DNA of 64,000 bases, from positions 140,786,372 through 140,850,371 of the forward strand of contig NC_045437.1 in the NCBI RefSeq assembly GCF_002776525.5. The letters run 5' to 3'. Position numbers and translations under genes: made by a program. Position 1 is the first letter of the stretch, and the number at the start of each line of letters is the position of its first letter. Shown here one piece after another: positions 1-10,600 of the stretch. The notes beneath the pieces are model-generated. The model had not been told where the DNA came from and searched no databases. It saw only the letters and a program-made list of their open reading frames with translations. Source of the DNA: Piliocolobus tephrosceles. Taxonomy: Eukaryota > Chordata > Mammalia > Primates > Cercopithecidae.

Positions 1-510
1 ACTACTTTAGACATAGCATATAAGTGAAATCGTATAGTATTTGTCTTTCTGTGCCTGGCTTATTTCACTCAGCACAATGTGGTGAGGTTCATCCATGTGG
101 CGGCATGAGTCAGAATTTCCTTCCTTTTTAAGGCTTCATAATATTCACTATATGTATAGAAACCATATTTAGTTTATCTATTCATCTGTTGGTGGACATT
201 TGGATTGTTTCTTCCTCTTGGCTATTGTAAATAGTGTCGCTATGAGCTTGGGTGAACAAATATCTCTTGGAGATCCTGTTTTCAATTCTTTTGGATATAT
301 ACCCGTAAGTGGAATTGCTGGATCAGATGGTGGTTCTAGGTTTAATTTCTTGACGAATTGCCATACTGTTTTCCACATCAGCTGCATCATTTAAAATTCC
401 CACCAACACTATGCAAGAGTTCCAATGTGTCCACATCCTTGCCAGTATTTATTTTCTGGTTTTTTGATAGTAGCCATCCTAATGGGCAAGAAGTATATGA
501 TAACTCTTAC
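1..510 (-). repeat. Old L1 (L1M-type) ORF2 3' fragment
   Basis: Reverse-complement L1 landmarks are readable: a tatttcactcagcacaatg-type segment, catccatgtgg, cattcatctgttggtggac-like text, ggatatatacccgtaagtgg and gttttccacatcagctgc. Many substitutions against young L1 indicate an old L1M copy. Confidence 0.8.
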
Positions 511-766
511 ACCAGAAACTATTTTCTTGCTGAAGCTTTCTATTATTATTGTATGAGAATGTAAAAACCCTAATAACTTAGTTTGCCTTAGTTTGACAAT
601 ATAATAGGAGATACTTTAGAAATATTTCAAAACTGAGTTTTGACATCTAAATTGTGCATTCATATAAAACCTGTTGTTTTTGCAGATCCCCTGACAGGTG
701 AAACACTGCTTCTCCGGGTGAGTGACGAAAACCCAGGGCTGCCTAGTAGAACAGAACGCCTGGGAC

Positions 767-1050
767 CTTTTCTTATTTTTTGCTCTATCACCCAGGCTGG
801 AGTACAGTGGCGTGATCTCGGCTCACTGCAACCTCTGCCTTCTGGGTTCAAGGGATTCTCCTGCCTCAGTCTCCTGAGTAGCTGGGAATATAGGAATGCA
901 CCACCAGACCCAGCTAATTTTTAAATTTTCAGTAGAGATGGGGTTTCACCATTTTGGCCAGGCTGGTCTCGAACTCTTGACCTCAAGTGATCTGCCCACC
1001 TTGGCCTCCCCAAATGCTGGGATTACAGGTGTGAGCCGCCATACCCAACC
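767..1050 (-). repeat. Alu (AluS/J type)
   Basis: Reverse-complement Alu: cacccaggctggagtacagt, tctcggctcactgcaacctc, gtgctgggattacag-type end. Direct repeat gcctgggac at 758-766 and 1054-1062 is the target-site duplication. Confidence 0.93.
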
Positions 1051-1554
1051 AAGGCCTGGGACTTGCTGCTGCAGAGGAAGGGAGGGGTGTGAGCAGCACA
1101 GGGTTGAGGTAGAGTGGGGTCCCAGTGCCAGTCTTCAAGCTGCCAGGGGCTGCTGCCCCGCACTATCTCTAGGCCAAAGGCCCTGAAGCAGACACATGGG
1201 CTCCGGTTCTGGCTCTGCCACCAACTAGCTGCCCAGTTAACTTGTCTGAACTCCTGCAGAAAGGAGAGCAATTGAAAGACTAGGAGTGCTTATGCCCCTG
1301 GCATGCTGGGAAGTTTAGATAGAGGAATGAATGGAGACTGCCTGGCACTTAGTAAAGCATCAGCACGTGTTTGCTGCTGTTACTGACTGCATTACCATTT
1401 CTGGTCCTTCTCCTGGGCCTGGCTTTCCACATCTAGGCTATGGATTTCGTCAGATTCATTCCACAAGCCTTGGACATCTTCTTGTACCCAGCTCTGGATC
1501 AGGACCGGTGCCCCTCTCTGCTCCCTTCATCTGCCATGGTTTAGCTCAACTCAC

Positions 1555-1676
1555 CTCTTACTTCTCGTCAGCACCTCGCACTCCACAATCTCACCAAACA
1601 CTTCAAAACGCCTCTTCAGCTCTCGGGAGCTCATGTTGCTGGAGAGATTTCGAATGTACACCACACGGCCTTCACC
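1555..1676 (-). CDS. PPARGC1B: PPARGC1B exon 10: first part of the RNA-recognition motif
   Basis: This 122-nt exon encodes 40 residues plus two bases of an Arg codon (889-929). GEGRVVYIRNL contains the RNP2-type strand of the RRM, and SSRELKRRFEVFGEIVECEV is the helix and second strand. The acceptor is GGGCAG/GGTGAAGGC and the donor is AGTAAGAG/GTGAGTTGAG. The PGC-1 RRM is needed for RNA processing and full coactivation. The RNP1 strand and C-terminus are encoded by exons 11 and 12, which were not found in 1-1554 and must lie outside the window. Confidence 0.95.
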
Positions 1677-4600
1677 CTGCCCAAGAAGGAGGATAGAGAC
1701 TCGGTCACTGCCTGGCTTCCTGGGGCCCCTCTGGGGGTGGGCTCCCGTGGAGCTCTTGTCCTAGTCCATGATGCCTGGCTGAGTGAGCAATACCAGCTGG
1801 AGTCAGAGAGAGGTCAATGCCAATCTCTACCCCAGAGGACCTGCCCTTGTTGGGGGAGGGTGTTGGATGGGAAAGGGCCTCCAAGGAAGCCACTGCTTAC
1901 ATGAAGGAAATGAGCAGAGACTGGGGCTGTGAAAGGGGAAGGATTTATCACCATTTATATGCCTGCATATTCAGTAGTTTTTGGACCTACCTTTCAAGTC
2001 TGAGCAGGGGAGGTGCTGGGGTAGGGCAAGCACAGGAGGCAGGTTGGTTGTGAGTGTGAGAGTGGGCTGGAAGGAAGGGTAATGAGGTGGGGACATCAGG
2101 GCTATTGGTTTTGCCGGGGCAAAGTGGCTGAAGTCACAGTATAGACACTGTCACCAAGGCGTCACCTTCAGGAGAGTTCTGTGCTATGCCAGTGGGTGCC
2201 TAGAACAGCCTAGCAGAGGGAGCGGGTGGGAGCAAGTCCAGATTGGAACTCCCCTTCCCCTCCTCTCAGATCTGTGACTTGATCTGGCTGAAGCCGCTGC
2301 TATTGGAAAAGTCACTCTGACCTGCTAGAGAAACTTCAGCCTTGTTCCTGGAAACCTGTGTTCCCATAGGAAAAACACAGTTTCTTGTCCTGGACAGGCT
2401 TGCTCTGGAAACAGGTTACAGCCAGTGATTCTCCAGCCATCCCATCCCCGTACTACACATGCCAAGGAAGAAAACCCAGGTGGCGGGTCCACAAACAGGA
2501 CTCCGTCGTCAGCAGTCAGGGAACTGTGCATCCTACAACATACGATGTCCAAGCTCAGCTCAACAGAGAAATCCCCTCCTCCCACTCTCTTTGCAGCTTC
2601 TTGAATTCATAAAGCTCTTTCCTGCCACTGCTCCAGACACTTGTCCCCCTGAGTCTTTGCTTGGTTGCTCCTTTTCATCAATCAGGGCCCAGCTCCCTGA
2701 AGGTGCCCCTCCCTGGCCACCCCGTAAACACATCCTCCTCAACAGTTCTGTTTACTCCAGATTGTTACTAATTGCACATTACTAATTTCACAGTGCTTAT
2801 CCCAATCTGTAATTACATTGCTTATTCCTTTGTTACGAGTCTGTTATCTCTCTCTCCCTTCTGTTCAGTCAGGAGGGGGGCCTCATCTCTCTTGTTCATT
2901 GCTGCCCTCCAACGCCCAGAACTGTGATAGGCCTGTAACTGCTGAATGACCAAGACAGACTCCCAGAAGATTCTCCATGCACAGTCCATGGTTTTAAGGA
3001 CCTGCATGCAGACAGCTGTGCACCTCTAGGGTATGCACACCTCCTGTGTGCCCCTCATCCCTGAAGTGCCACATCACATGGGAGAGACCCAGCGGGAGTC
3101 TGCCTTGTGTTTTCATCCTATTTTCCTCCTTCCTTTCTAGTGACATGCATGGCCTAGCTGGCCAGCTCCAGCTCCCTACTCCAGGCCCCTGATGTGTTTT
3201 CTCTGTGGGGAGCTTTGCAATAGGGTCACCAGGCAAACGCAGAAGGCCAGGGCCTGTGGACTAACTCTGGGAGGGGATTAGGGAAGTGGGTGGGGAGGAA
3301 GGGGCAGGATCTCTTGGTCCCTTGGCACTGATCAAGTTGGGGGAACCCTTGGGAAGCACAGGCCCTTACGTACAAATGAGGAAAGTGAGGCTTGGGGAAC
3401 TGGGGGACCTGCCCACAGTCACACAGAAGGTGGTGGCAGGGCTGGCTTGTGACCTGGCCAGACTGGCTCTGCTCCCCACTACCACAGCCTGCCCACTTGG
3501 CTCTCTCAAGGCCCCTGACACTGAGCCCTAAATCACCACCAACAGCACACTCACGGCCAGTCTCTTGGCTGAATTGTGCATGGTGCCACCTTTGATGCCC
3601 TTTAGTGACCCGCATGCTCTTCAAATGAGAGAAATATCATTGCCTTCTGCTGCCATAGTCCCTTCTTCCCCAGGCAGAGGCCGAAGACTGAGGGGCTCAC
3701 CAGCCAGCCTCAAAGGCTTTGGTCCATGGAGCCCCCCACACTTCCTGCTCCTTCCCATTCACTCCAGGCTCTGGGCCCCCAGATCACTTACAATGGCCTT
3801 TTCCCGCCGCTTCCTGGCGTGCCGGATGCTTGGCGTTCTGTCTGAACACGGCCCTCTGCTCTCACATCTGTCAGTGAACAAGCAAAGCAGAGGCACTCAC
3901 TCTCAGGAGAGACCATGGGGGTGGGGACGGATCTGCTCCAGGAGGCAAGGGATGCTTCCTTAGGCCTCGTTCACAAGGGCACACGAGCTGCAACTGCCTC
4001 CTGCAGAAACCCAGCTTCCCCTTCCGTAACGACAGCCCAGGGCTGTGTGTGGGCCTGAACATCTGGACACATGCTTACTGCCAGCTTCCGGACTGGATCA
4101 CTGGGAACCACTTGTGTTGCTCATTATAACCCCACCCCCTTCTGAGCCTTGCCTCCCTATGCCATTAGGGGTAGAAAAGTCCTTTTGCTTTATTATCTTG
4201 TTTGGTCTGATTTTTTCTTTTTTTTAACCCAATGAGATTTTATGTTTCTCCATTTTCCAGATGAAAAATCTGAGGCTCAGGTTTGGGATGAGATTTGCTT
4301 AAAGTCAGAAAGCAGAGAAGTCAGAAGCAGGTCCTTCTGAGTTCAGAACCACTGCTCCCTATGGGTTCATGCCTCAGTTAAGCAGCGGCCCCTGGCCAGC
4401 GCAGCTCCATGCTTCCAGGCTAGCTATCAGGCTTATTAGTCCCACAGCCCGAGCAGGCTCCTGGGTGCCACCCAGCTGCAGCCTTCCTTGCCTGCCTGCA
4501 CGCTGCCCTCACTCCTCCAGCCTGAGTTACTGAGAAATACAGCACAGAGGACAAGAACACAGGCTTGTGAGTGAGACAGCCTGAGTTTGAATCTTAGCCC

Positions 4601-7600
4601 CACCGCCTCCCTGTTGGGTGATCTTGGGCCAGTTACAGAAGCCCTCTCAACTTCAGTTCTTCGTCTATAAAATAGGGATAACCAATTGTGTCCATCCCTT
4701 GGCCATTTGTGAGGATTAAATTTAAAAATGCATGTCAATGTTTAGCCCAGGAACTGCTCCGTAAATATTTGCTCTATTTTTCTATGTAACCTCTTTGAGC
4801 CTCAGCTTCCTCATCTATAAAATGGGGATAAGTAGCAGATACCTCCAGGTGCACCTGGGAAGCTCAAGTAGGATAATGGGAGGGGAAATGACTTGCAACT
4901 TTAAAGGGTTACCTAATTATAGTATTATCATCCCTTTTGCGACAGAATTGGTAGACTTTCGCCACCCGAAGAGCTGAGAGTGCCTGGAAGGTATTGTGGA
5001 GTTCAAGGTTTGTGTTGTTAACCCAGCTTAACATGCTTTCTGTTGCTGTGTGTTTGGTACAGGTCTAGAGAAGGCTGATCAGTATCTTACCAGGTTTACC
5101 AGGTACTGAGCTCAGACAGGTAGCTGAGCAGGAGCCAGGTTACCCAATTTAAGTTTCTGCGGTGAGCAGAAAAAGTCAGCCCTGAACCTGGCCCAAAAGG
5201 GAGAAGAGAAAAAGGAAAATCCATGGGGGTTTCTAGAGAAGTTCTCGACTCTTCCCAGGCCATTCTATGAATGCAGGCCCAGTCCAAACACCTCTGAGCT
5301 GGGCAGGAGAGAAAGGAGGCCAGGGAAGCTCCAGCTTGGGGGATGTATTTCAACATGAAGAGAACCTGGGACACTGCCTAATGTGGAGATGGAGTGCTTT
5401 AGCTCACAGCAAAGAAAGGCTGAAGCCAAACCTTTGACACTGGAACACCGTAGGGCAGAAGCTACCCCCTGAGGAAAGAAAGAGAGGCTCAGCGTGGTCG
5501 GCAGAAGGCAGCTATGACTGACGAATCCTGGCTTCTACAGTAAGGGCTCGCTGGAGAAACTGCTGCAGACCTCACTTTGAGGAACAAAAAATTTAGGGCT
5601 TCTTAACAATAGTTTGCGGGGAGCCCACAAACCCCCTAAAATTGAATGCCCAGTTAGAGGTGTATGCACATTTTAATGGGAAGATGGGCCTTTGCTTTAA
5701 TCAGGTTTTCAAACAGTTAAGAGCCCTTGTTGTAGATGTGTAAATATAAAGCTGTAGTCTTTTTACATTTTTATTTAACAAAAAAATTATTATTATTTTT
5801 TTTGCTAGTCTCTTTAGAAGGGAAGAAGAGGTATCTTCACAAGACCTAAATTCTGGTCTCAGAGTATGATAGTCTAGCAATGTCATCAGCATCACCTGGG
5901 GACTTGTTGCCCCTGCCCCACCCCAGACCTTCAGATCAGACACCCGGGTGTGGGCCGTGTGGGCCAGCCAGTGGAGGCCCAACAAATCCTGCAGCAGATT
6001 CTGCAGCTGGGCTCTAGCCCAAGAGCAGCATCTAGTGGCCACTCGGCCTCACCTCAACACAGGGCTAGGGATGACGACACTGACCCTCCTCAAGCCTTCC
6101 CCAGGGAGAATCAGGAAGCACTGTGATCAGAGAGAAGCGACCAGTACCCTCCGACTCTGCCAAATCTCCATTTTTTTTTTTTTTTTTTCTGGCCAGCTCC
6201 CCAGCTGACTTTTGGACTGGCTTCTTCTCCAGTCTGGTTGAGCGAGCGAGGATGATACGAGCAAGCGGGCTCATGAGGCATCATCCCTCCACTGAGGTCA
6301 AAGCCCTTCAAGGGGCAGCCGACTGGTAAAAGCCACAGCGCACCTCAGCAGGACTCAGAAACCTTATCAATGCTTTATGTCCAGGCATTTTCCGGAGCAC
6401 AGATTAGAATTACACTCATCTTTCTTTTACATGTAAACATCCCTAGAATTCAAATGTTGGGGCATGTATGTTTGCACAAAAACCTATCCATTTTACAAAT
6501 ATAAAAGCAAAAAACACAGATGGGTAAGGGACAAGTTCCTTTAGACATAAGCCCACAAACAGCCAGGAAGTGGGTTTTCTTTCTTTCTGGAGGCCAGGAT
6601 ATTTGGGAGACTCCCGATTTCACACACCAGGCTTTGCCTGCCTCCAGGACTCACCCACAACTGCCCCAGAAGACCACCTTCAAGGCCTCTGACCAGGACA
6701 TGGGCCACACAGGGAGATGTAGCCTCGGCTTCAGAGCAAGTTTCCCGGGGATCCTCCCTCCTGGGGCTCCTGGTTCGCTGGGAACTGGGGTCCTCCACTG
6801 CCCGCTGCCTCTCCTGCGGCCCCCTGTTCATACCTGAGGTTCCTTCGAGTGGCTGGTGACCAGGAGTGGCAGGATGAGGAGCCAGAGCTTGAGCGGCTGC
6901 GGGAACAGAGCTGCCGGCTGGCCTTGCTTGGTGGGCTCTGGTAGGGGCAGTGGTCAGAGCAAGTGGGGCTAACCCCTGAGTCCGCTTCTTCCTCTTCCTC
7001 CTCTGGGAGGAAGCTGCTCTCGCCACTGCTGCTGCTGCTGTCTTCAAAGACAGTGTCATACTCTGGGCTCTTGCAGGAGGCCAGTTCTTCCTCCTCTAGA
7101 GCAGTCTCCAGGAGCCCAAAGTGTTTGGTGAGGCTGGCGCGGATCTCATGGTCTCTCAGCAGCATGCTGTCCTTGGGTGGGGCGCCAGCACCACAGCTTC
7201 TGTCTTCCTCCCTGCCAGGGGACTGCGCCTCAGCCCGAGGGGCACCCTGCTGGGGCCAGTCCTCAAGGTGAACCCCAGACGGCTCCCAGGACCTCAGCAC
7301 CTTCCTTTGCAGGACGCCCTCTGGTCGGAGCACCTGGCAGTAGTCATGGTCTCCAAAGGAACACGAGAAGGGACGCTTCTGGCCAGCCTGGGAGGCTGGC
7401 TGGGCCGTGGCATGTCGCAGGTGGGATAGGAGCTCACTCCGCTCCGGGTGCTTCTTTGGCAGCTTATGGGCAGCCCCTGGGGTGGCCTTGAGTGACAGGC
7501 CCTCAGGGGAGGGGAGGTTGAGAGCTATTTCTTTGCCCAGGCTGTGCTTGATGTCCGGCTTGAAGGGATCCTCCTCCGTGGGCTTGTATGGTGGTGTGGT

Positions 7601-10600
7601 GGGTGGGGTGAGTCCTGCTCAAGCAAGAGGAGAAAGGTAAGATAAAGACAGATCACTTCTCCAAGGGACACTAAGACCCTAAGTTTGGGGCCAAGCATGG
7701 TAGCTCACACCTATAATCCCAACATTTTGGGAGGGCGAGGTGAGTGGATCACTTGAATCCAGGAGCTCAAAACCAGCCTGGCCAACATGGCGAAATCATG
7801 TCTCTACTAAAAATACAAAAAAATTAACCAGGCTTGTTGGTACACGCCTATAATCCCAGCTACTTTGGAGGCTGAGACATGAGAATTGCTTGAACCCAGG
7901 AGCAGGAGGTTGCAGTGAGCCAAGATTGTGCCACTGCACTCCAGCCTGAGCAACATAGTGAGACTATGTCTGGAAAAAATGAAATAAAATAAAAAAAATT
8001 TTAAAAAAGACCCTAGTTTGGGATGGCAATAAAATGGCCAAGTGCCCTTACTCCCCCAACCCAGTGGATGGCAGGCATCACTAATTGATCACTGCACTGC
8101 TGGCTGAGCCTGGAGGTAGCCTGGGAATCCTTCAATTCTTTGGAGTTGGCATGTGATGAAATCCATTTGCCATCCCTTCTGTGACCTACTAATGGCAGCT
8201 GGAACCTCCCAATCTTCCAAATACCTCTTCCTGATCTACATCCAATCATTCAACAAACCCTCCCAACTATACCTCTCATATGCCTCTGGCGTTTCCCATG
8301 ACGGACAGTGGGCAGGCACCGCAGGTAAAACTGCCCACCTGGGCTGGGCGCGGTGGCTCACGCCTGTAATCCTGGTTCATTCCCAGTGAGTCTTCTTTAT
8401 GGTATCTATTGCAATTTGTAACGATCTTCCTTTTTTGTTTGTTTTTTGACTGCCTATAACATAAGCCCCATGAAGGCAGGCATCTTGTGCATTGTTCATT
8501 ACGTGGCACCTTGCCCATGCATGATGAAAAACTCAGAGATGCACGGGTGTTTTCCTGAAGGCACCTGCCAGTGGAAGCCCCCTGGCTCACCTGCTGTGCC
8601 ACAGAGCTCCACTGTCAAGGTCTGCTCAAAGCTCTTCTTGCCAAAAGTTGGGTCGCTGGTGGAGGCAGGGAGGACAGAAAGGAAAGCAGCAAGTCAGCAT
8701 CAGGCATCCACCTCCCCGCCCACGAAAGGGTCACAGGGAGTGCTGTGACAGGCCCTGGCTCTGCTGCCCATGGAAATGGAGCCTGAGGTGCATTTGCTCT
8801 GGGGGAACCCCCATCCTGGCTGTGAGAGGAATTCAAGCTGCACAGCTCTTTTAGGAGACACACGCAAGGTTCACTGGAGGGTAAATAGAGGACAAGTGTT
8901 GTCAGCCTCCTTATCTTGTAGAGGGAGCAACTGAGGCCCAGAAGGAGGAAGGGACTTGCTGAAAGCCACAGGGCACTGTCAGAAAAGAACTCTTTTCAGG
9001 GTCCCCAAGAGGACAGGTTATGAAATGGCCTGAGGACTTTCCTCTGGCCTGCAAAAGTTAGTTCCTAAAAACCAACTCCCTTCTAAAGGAGCCCAGCTCC
9101 TGAGGGTCACAGATGACAATCAGGGCACAGGGTATGGGGCCAGGGCCAGGCATGGGGGCTGATGAACCCCCCCATCACCACCAACACCAATATCCAACAA
9201 GACAAAATCTCATGGAATAATACACCAATAATTTTTTAAAATCTACCTTTGTGACAAGGTCAGCATGAGACACCTGGGAGAGTCTGAAAAGAAGACAAAG
9301 AAAAATAAGATTCCCCAACATGGCATTGCTAGCAGATGTTCCCCCTCTGGAGGAGACTCCAGGCCTCCACTGGTGCCAAGCAGAGCTGCCCTTTGGGCAG
9401 GCGACCAAACACCTCTGCCACTTTTAGAGAAGGGCAGAACAACTCAAATCCACCTTCCATCCCAGGTCTCAGCTGGGGGATCTACTTGGATTTTGCAGAA
9501 AGTACAAACAGGTGCAAGGGTGACCCCTTCTGGCTAAACATGTAGCACAGTGAGGAAGAACTTGACTCCAAGTCCCACTGCTGTGGGCTCCGGACAGACA
9601 GCCCTGCACAGGACTCATCATTAAGTAGCTCTGTGCCTGAGTTTCTGTATCATAAAATGGAGACAATGACAGTCCCTACCAGAGAGGCTTCTTGTGAGGA
9701 CTCAATAGGGACAATCTGTTAGTCCGAGGCCAGTGCCAGCACGGTAAGGACACAGTGGCTAACTGTTGTTATCATTACAGTTATTAGCAGCATTTAAGAG
9801 TCTAGCTGCATTGCGGAGCTGAATGTACAGCCTTATGCTTCTGTCACATCATCCCCAGTGAGTCTTCTTTACAGTACCTATTGCAATTTGTAATTATCCT
9901 CCTTTTCTGTTTACTTTTTGACTGCCTGCTTAATTCGTTAAGTGGCACCTTGCCCATGCAAGATGAAAAACTCAGATGCATGGGTGTTCTTCTGAAGATC
10001 TGCTCCAACTAGCCCAAAGAAAAGCTGAAAGCCAGGGACGGGAAGGGACTTGTCCAACCCCACATAACACTTTGTTGGGGGACGGGGACTTGAACACAGG
10101 GCTCCTGGCTCCCAGTGCAGAGGGGCATGCTGCACCCCATCCCTGCCCCCTCTTCGCAGACCACCAACTCAGACTACCTCTGGGAGGGAGCTGCGGGCAG
10201 CTGGGGTCCTCATCCGTGTCCCCACACCCACTCTCACAGGGGCTCTCCAGGGCAGGGATCTGGGGTCCCCGTAGGAGCTGCTGGTCTTGGCCACTGTCCT
10301 CGTCCGTGGGGCTGCCCAGCTCCCGCTCTATGTCGTAGGCCTTGGGAGCCAGGCACAGTGAGGGCAGAGCACCTTGGGGCTCCGAGGGGACCAGCGGCTC
10401 ATCTGCAAATGTCAGCCAGGGGCCCAGCTCAGGGTTCAGTCTCCGAGAACGCCGCACAGGGCACACAGAGCTCTCCAGCTTCCTCCCCAGCTTCGTCCAT
10501 GGCAGGCCTCGGCCTGGCCTTTTCCTGCCCCACTCCTCCTCCTCCTCTTTTTCTTCTTCCTCTTCCTCCTCCTCTTCTTCCTCGTCTTCCTCCTCCTCCT

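Larger units (their letters stand above)
1..1554 (-). other. PPARGC1B: PPARGC1B intron 10 (partial)
   Basis: Non-coding. It holds an old L1 fragment (1-510) and an Alu (767-1050). Both strands were searched for the remaining RRM coding sequence (the KYGFITYR-type RNP1 exon) and none was found. The rest is unique sequence without recognisable features. Confidence 0.85.
7615..8590 (-). other. PPARGC1B: PPARGC1B intron 7
   Basis: Contains one nearly full-length Alu (7688-8009), a 34-base Alu 5' stub (8341-8374), and directly after it the first copy of a local duplication (8377-8560) that ends just before the exon 7 donor. Confidence 0.85.
9284..10177 (-). other. PPARGC1B: PPARGC1B intron 5
   Basis: About 900 bases. 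It contains a plus-strand MIR at about 9550-9780 and the second copy of the local duplication (9849-9997). Confidence 0.8.

Noticed and set aside
1..1554. Exons 11 and 12
   Set aside because: No RNP1-type or C-terminal PGC-1beta peptide could be read in any frame here.
6171..6189. Poly-T as head of an Alu or L1
   Set aside because: No Alu or L1 sequence follows on either side, so it is left as a homopolymer run.
6541..7059. 172-codon minus-strand frame overlapping exon 8
   Set aside because: It is in a different frame from the PGC-1beta peptide and runs into intron 8; it is a shadow of the real exon.
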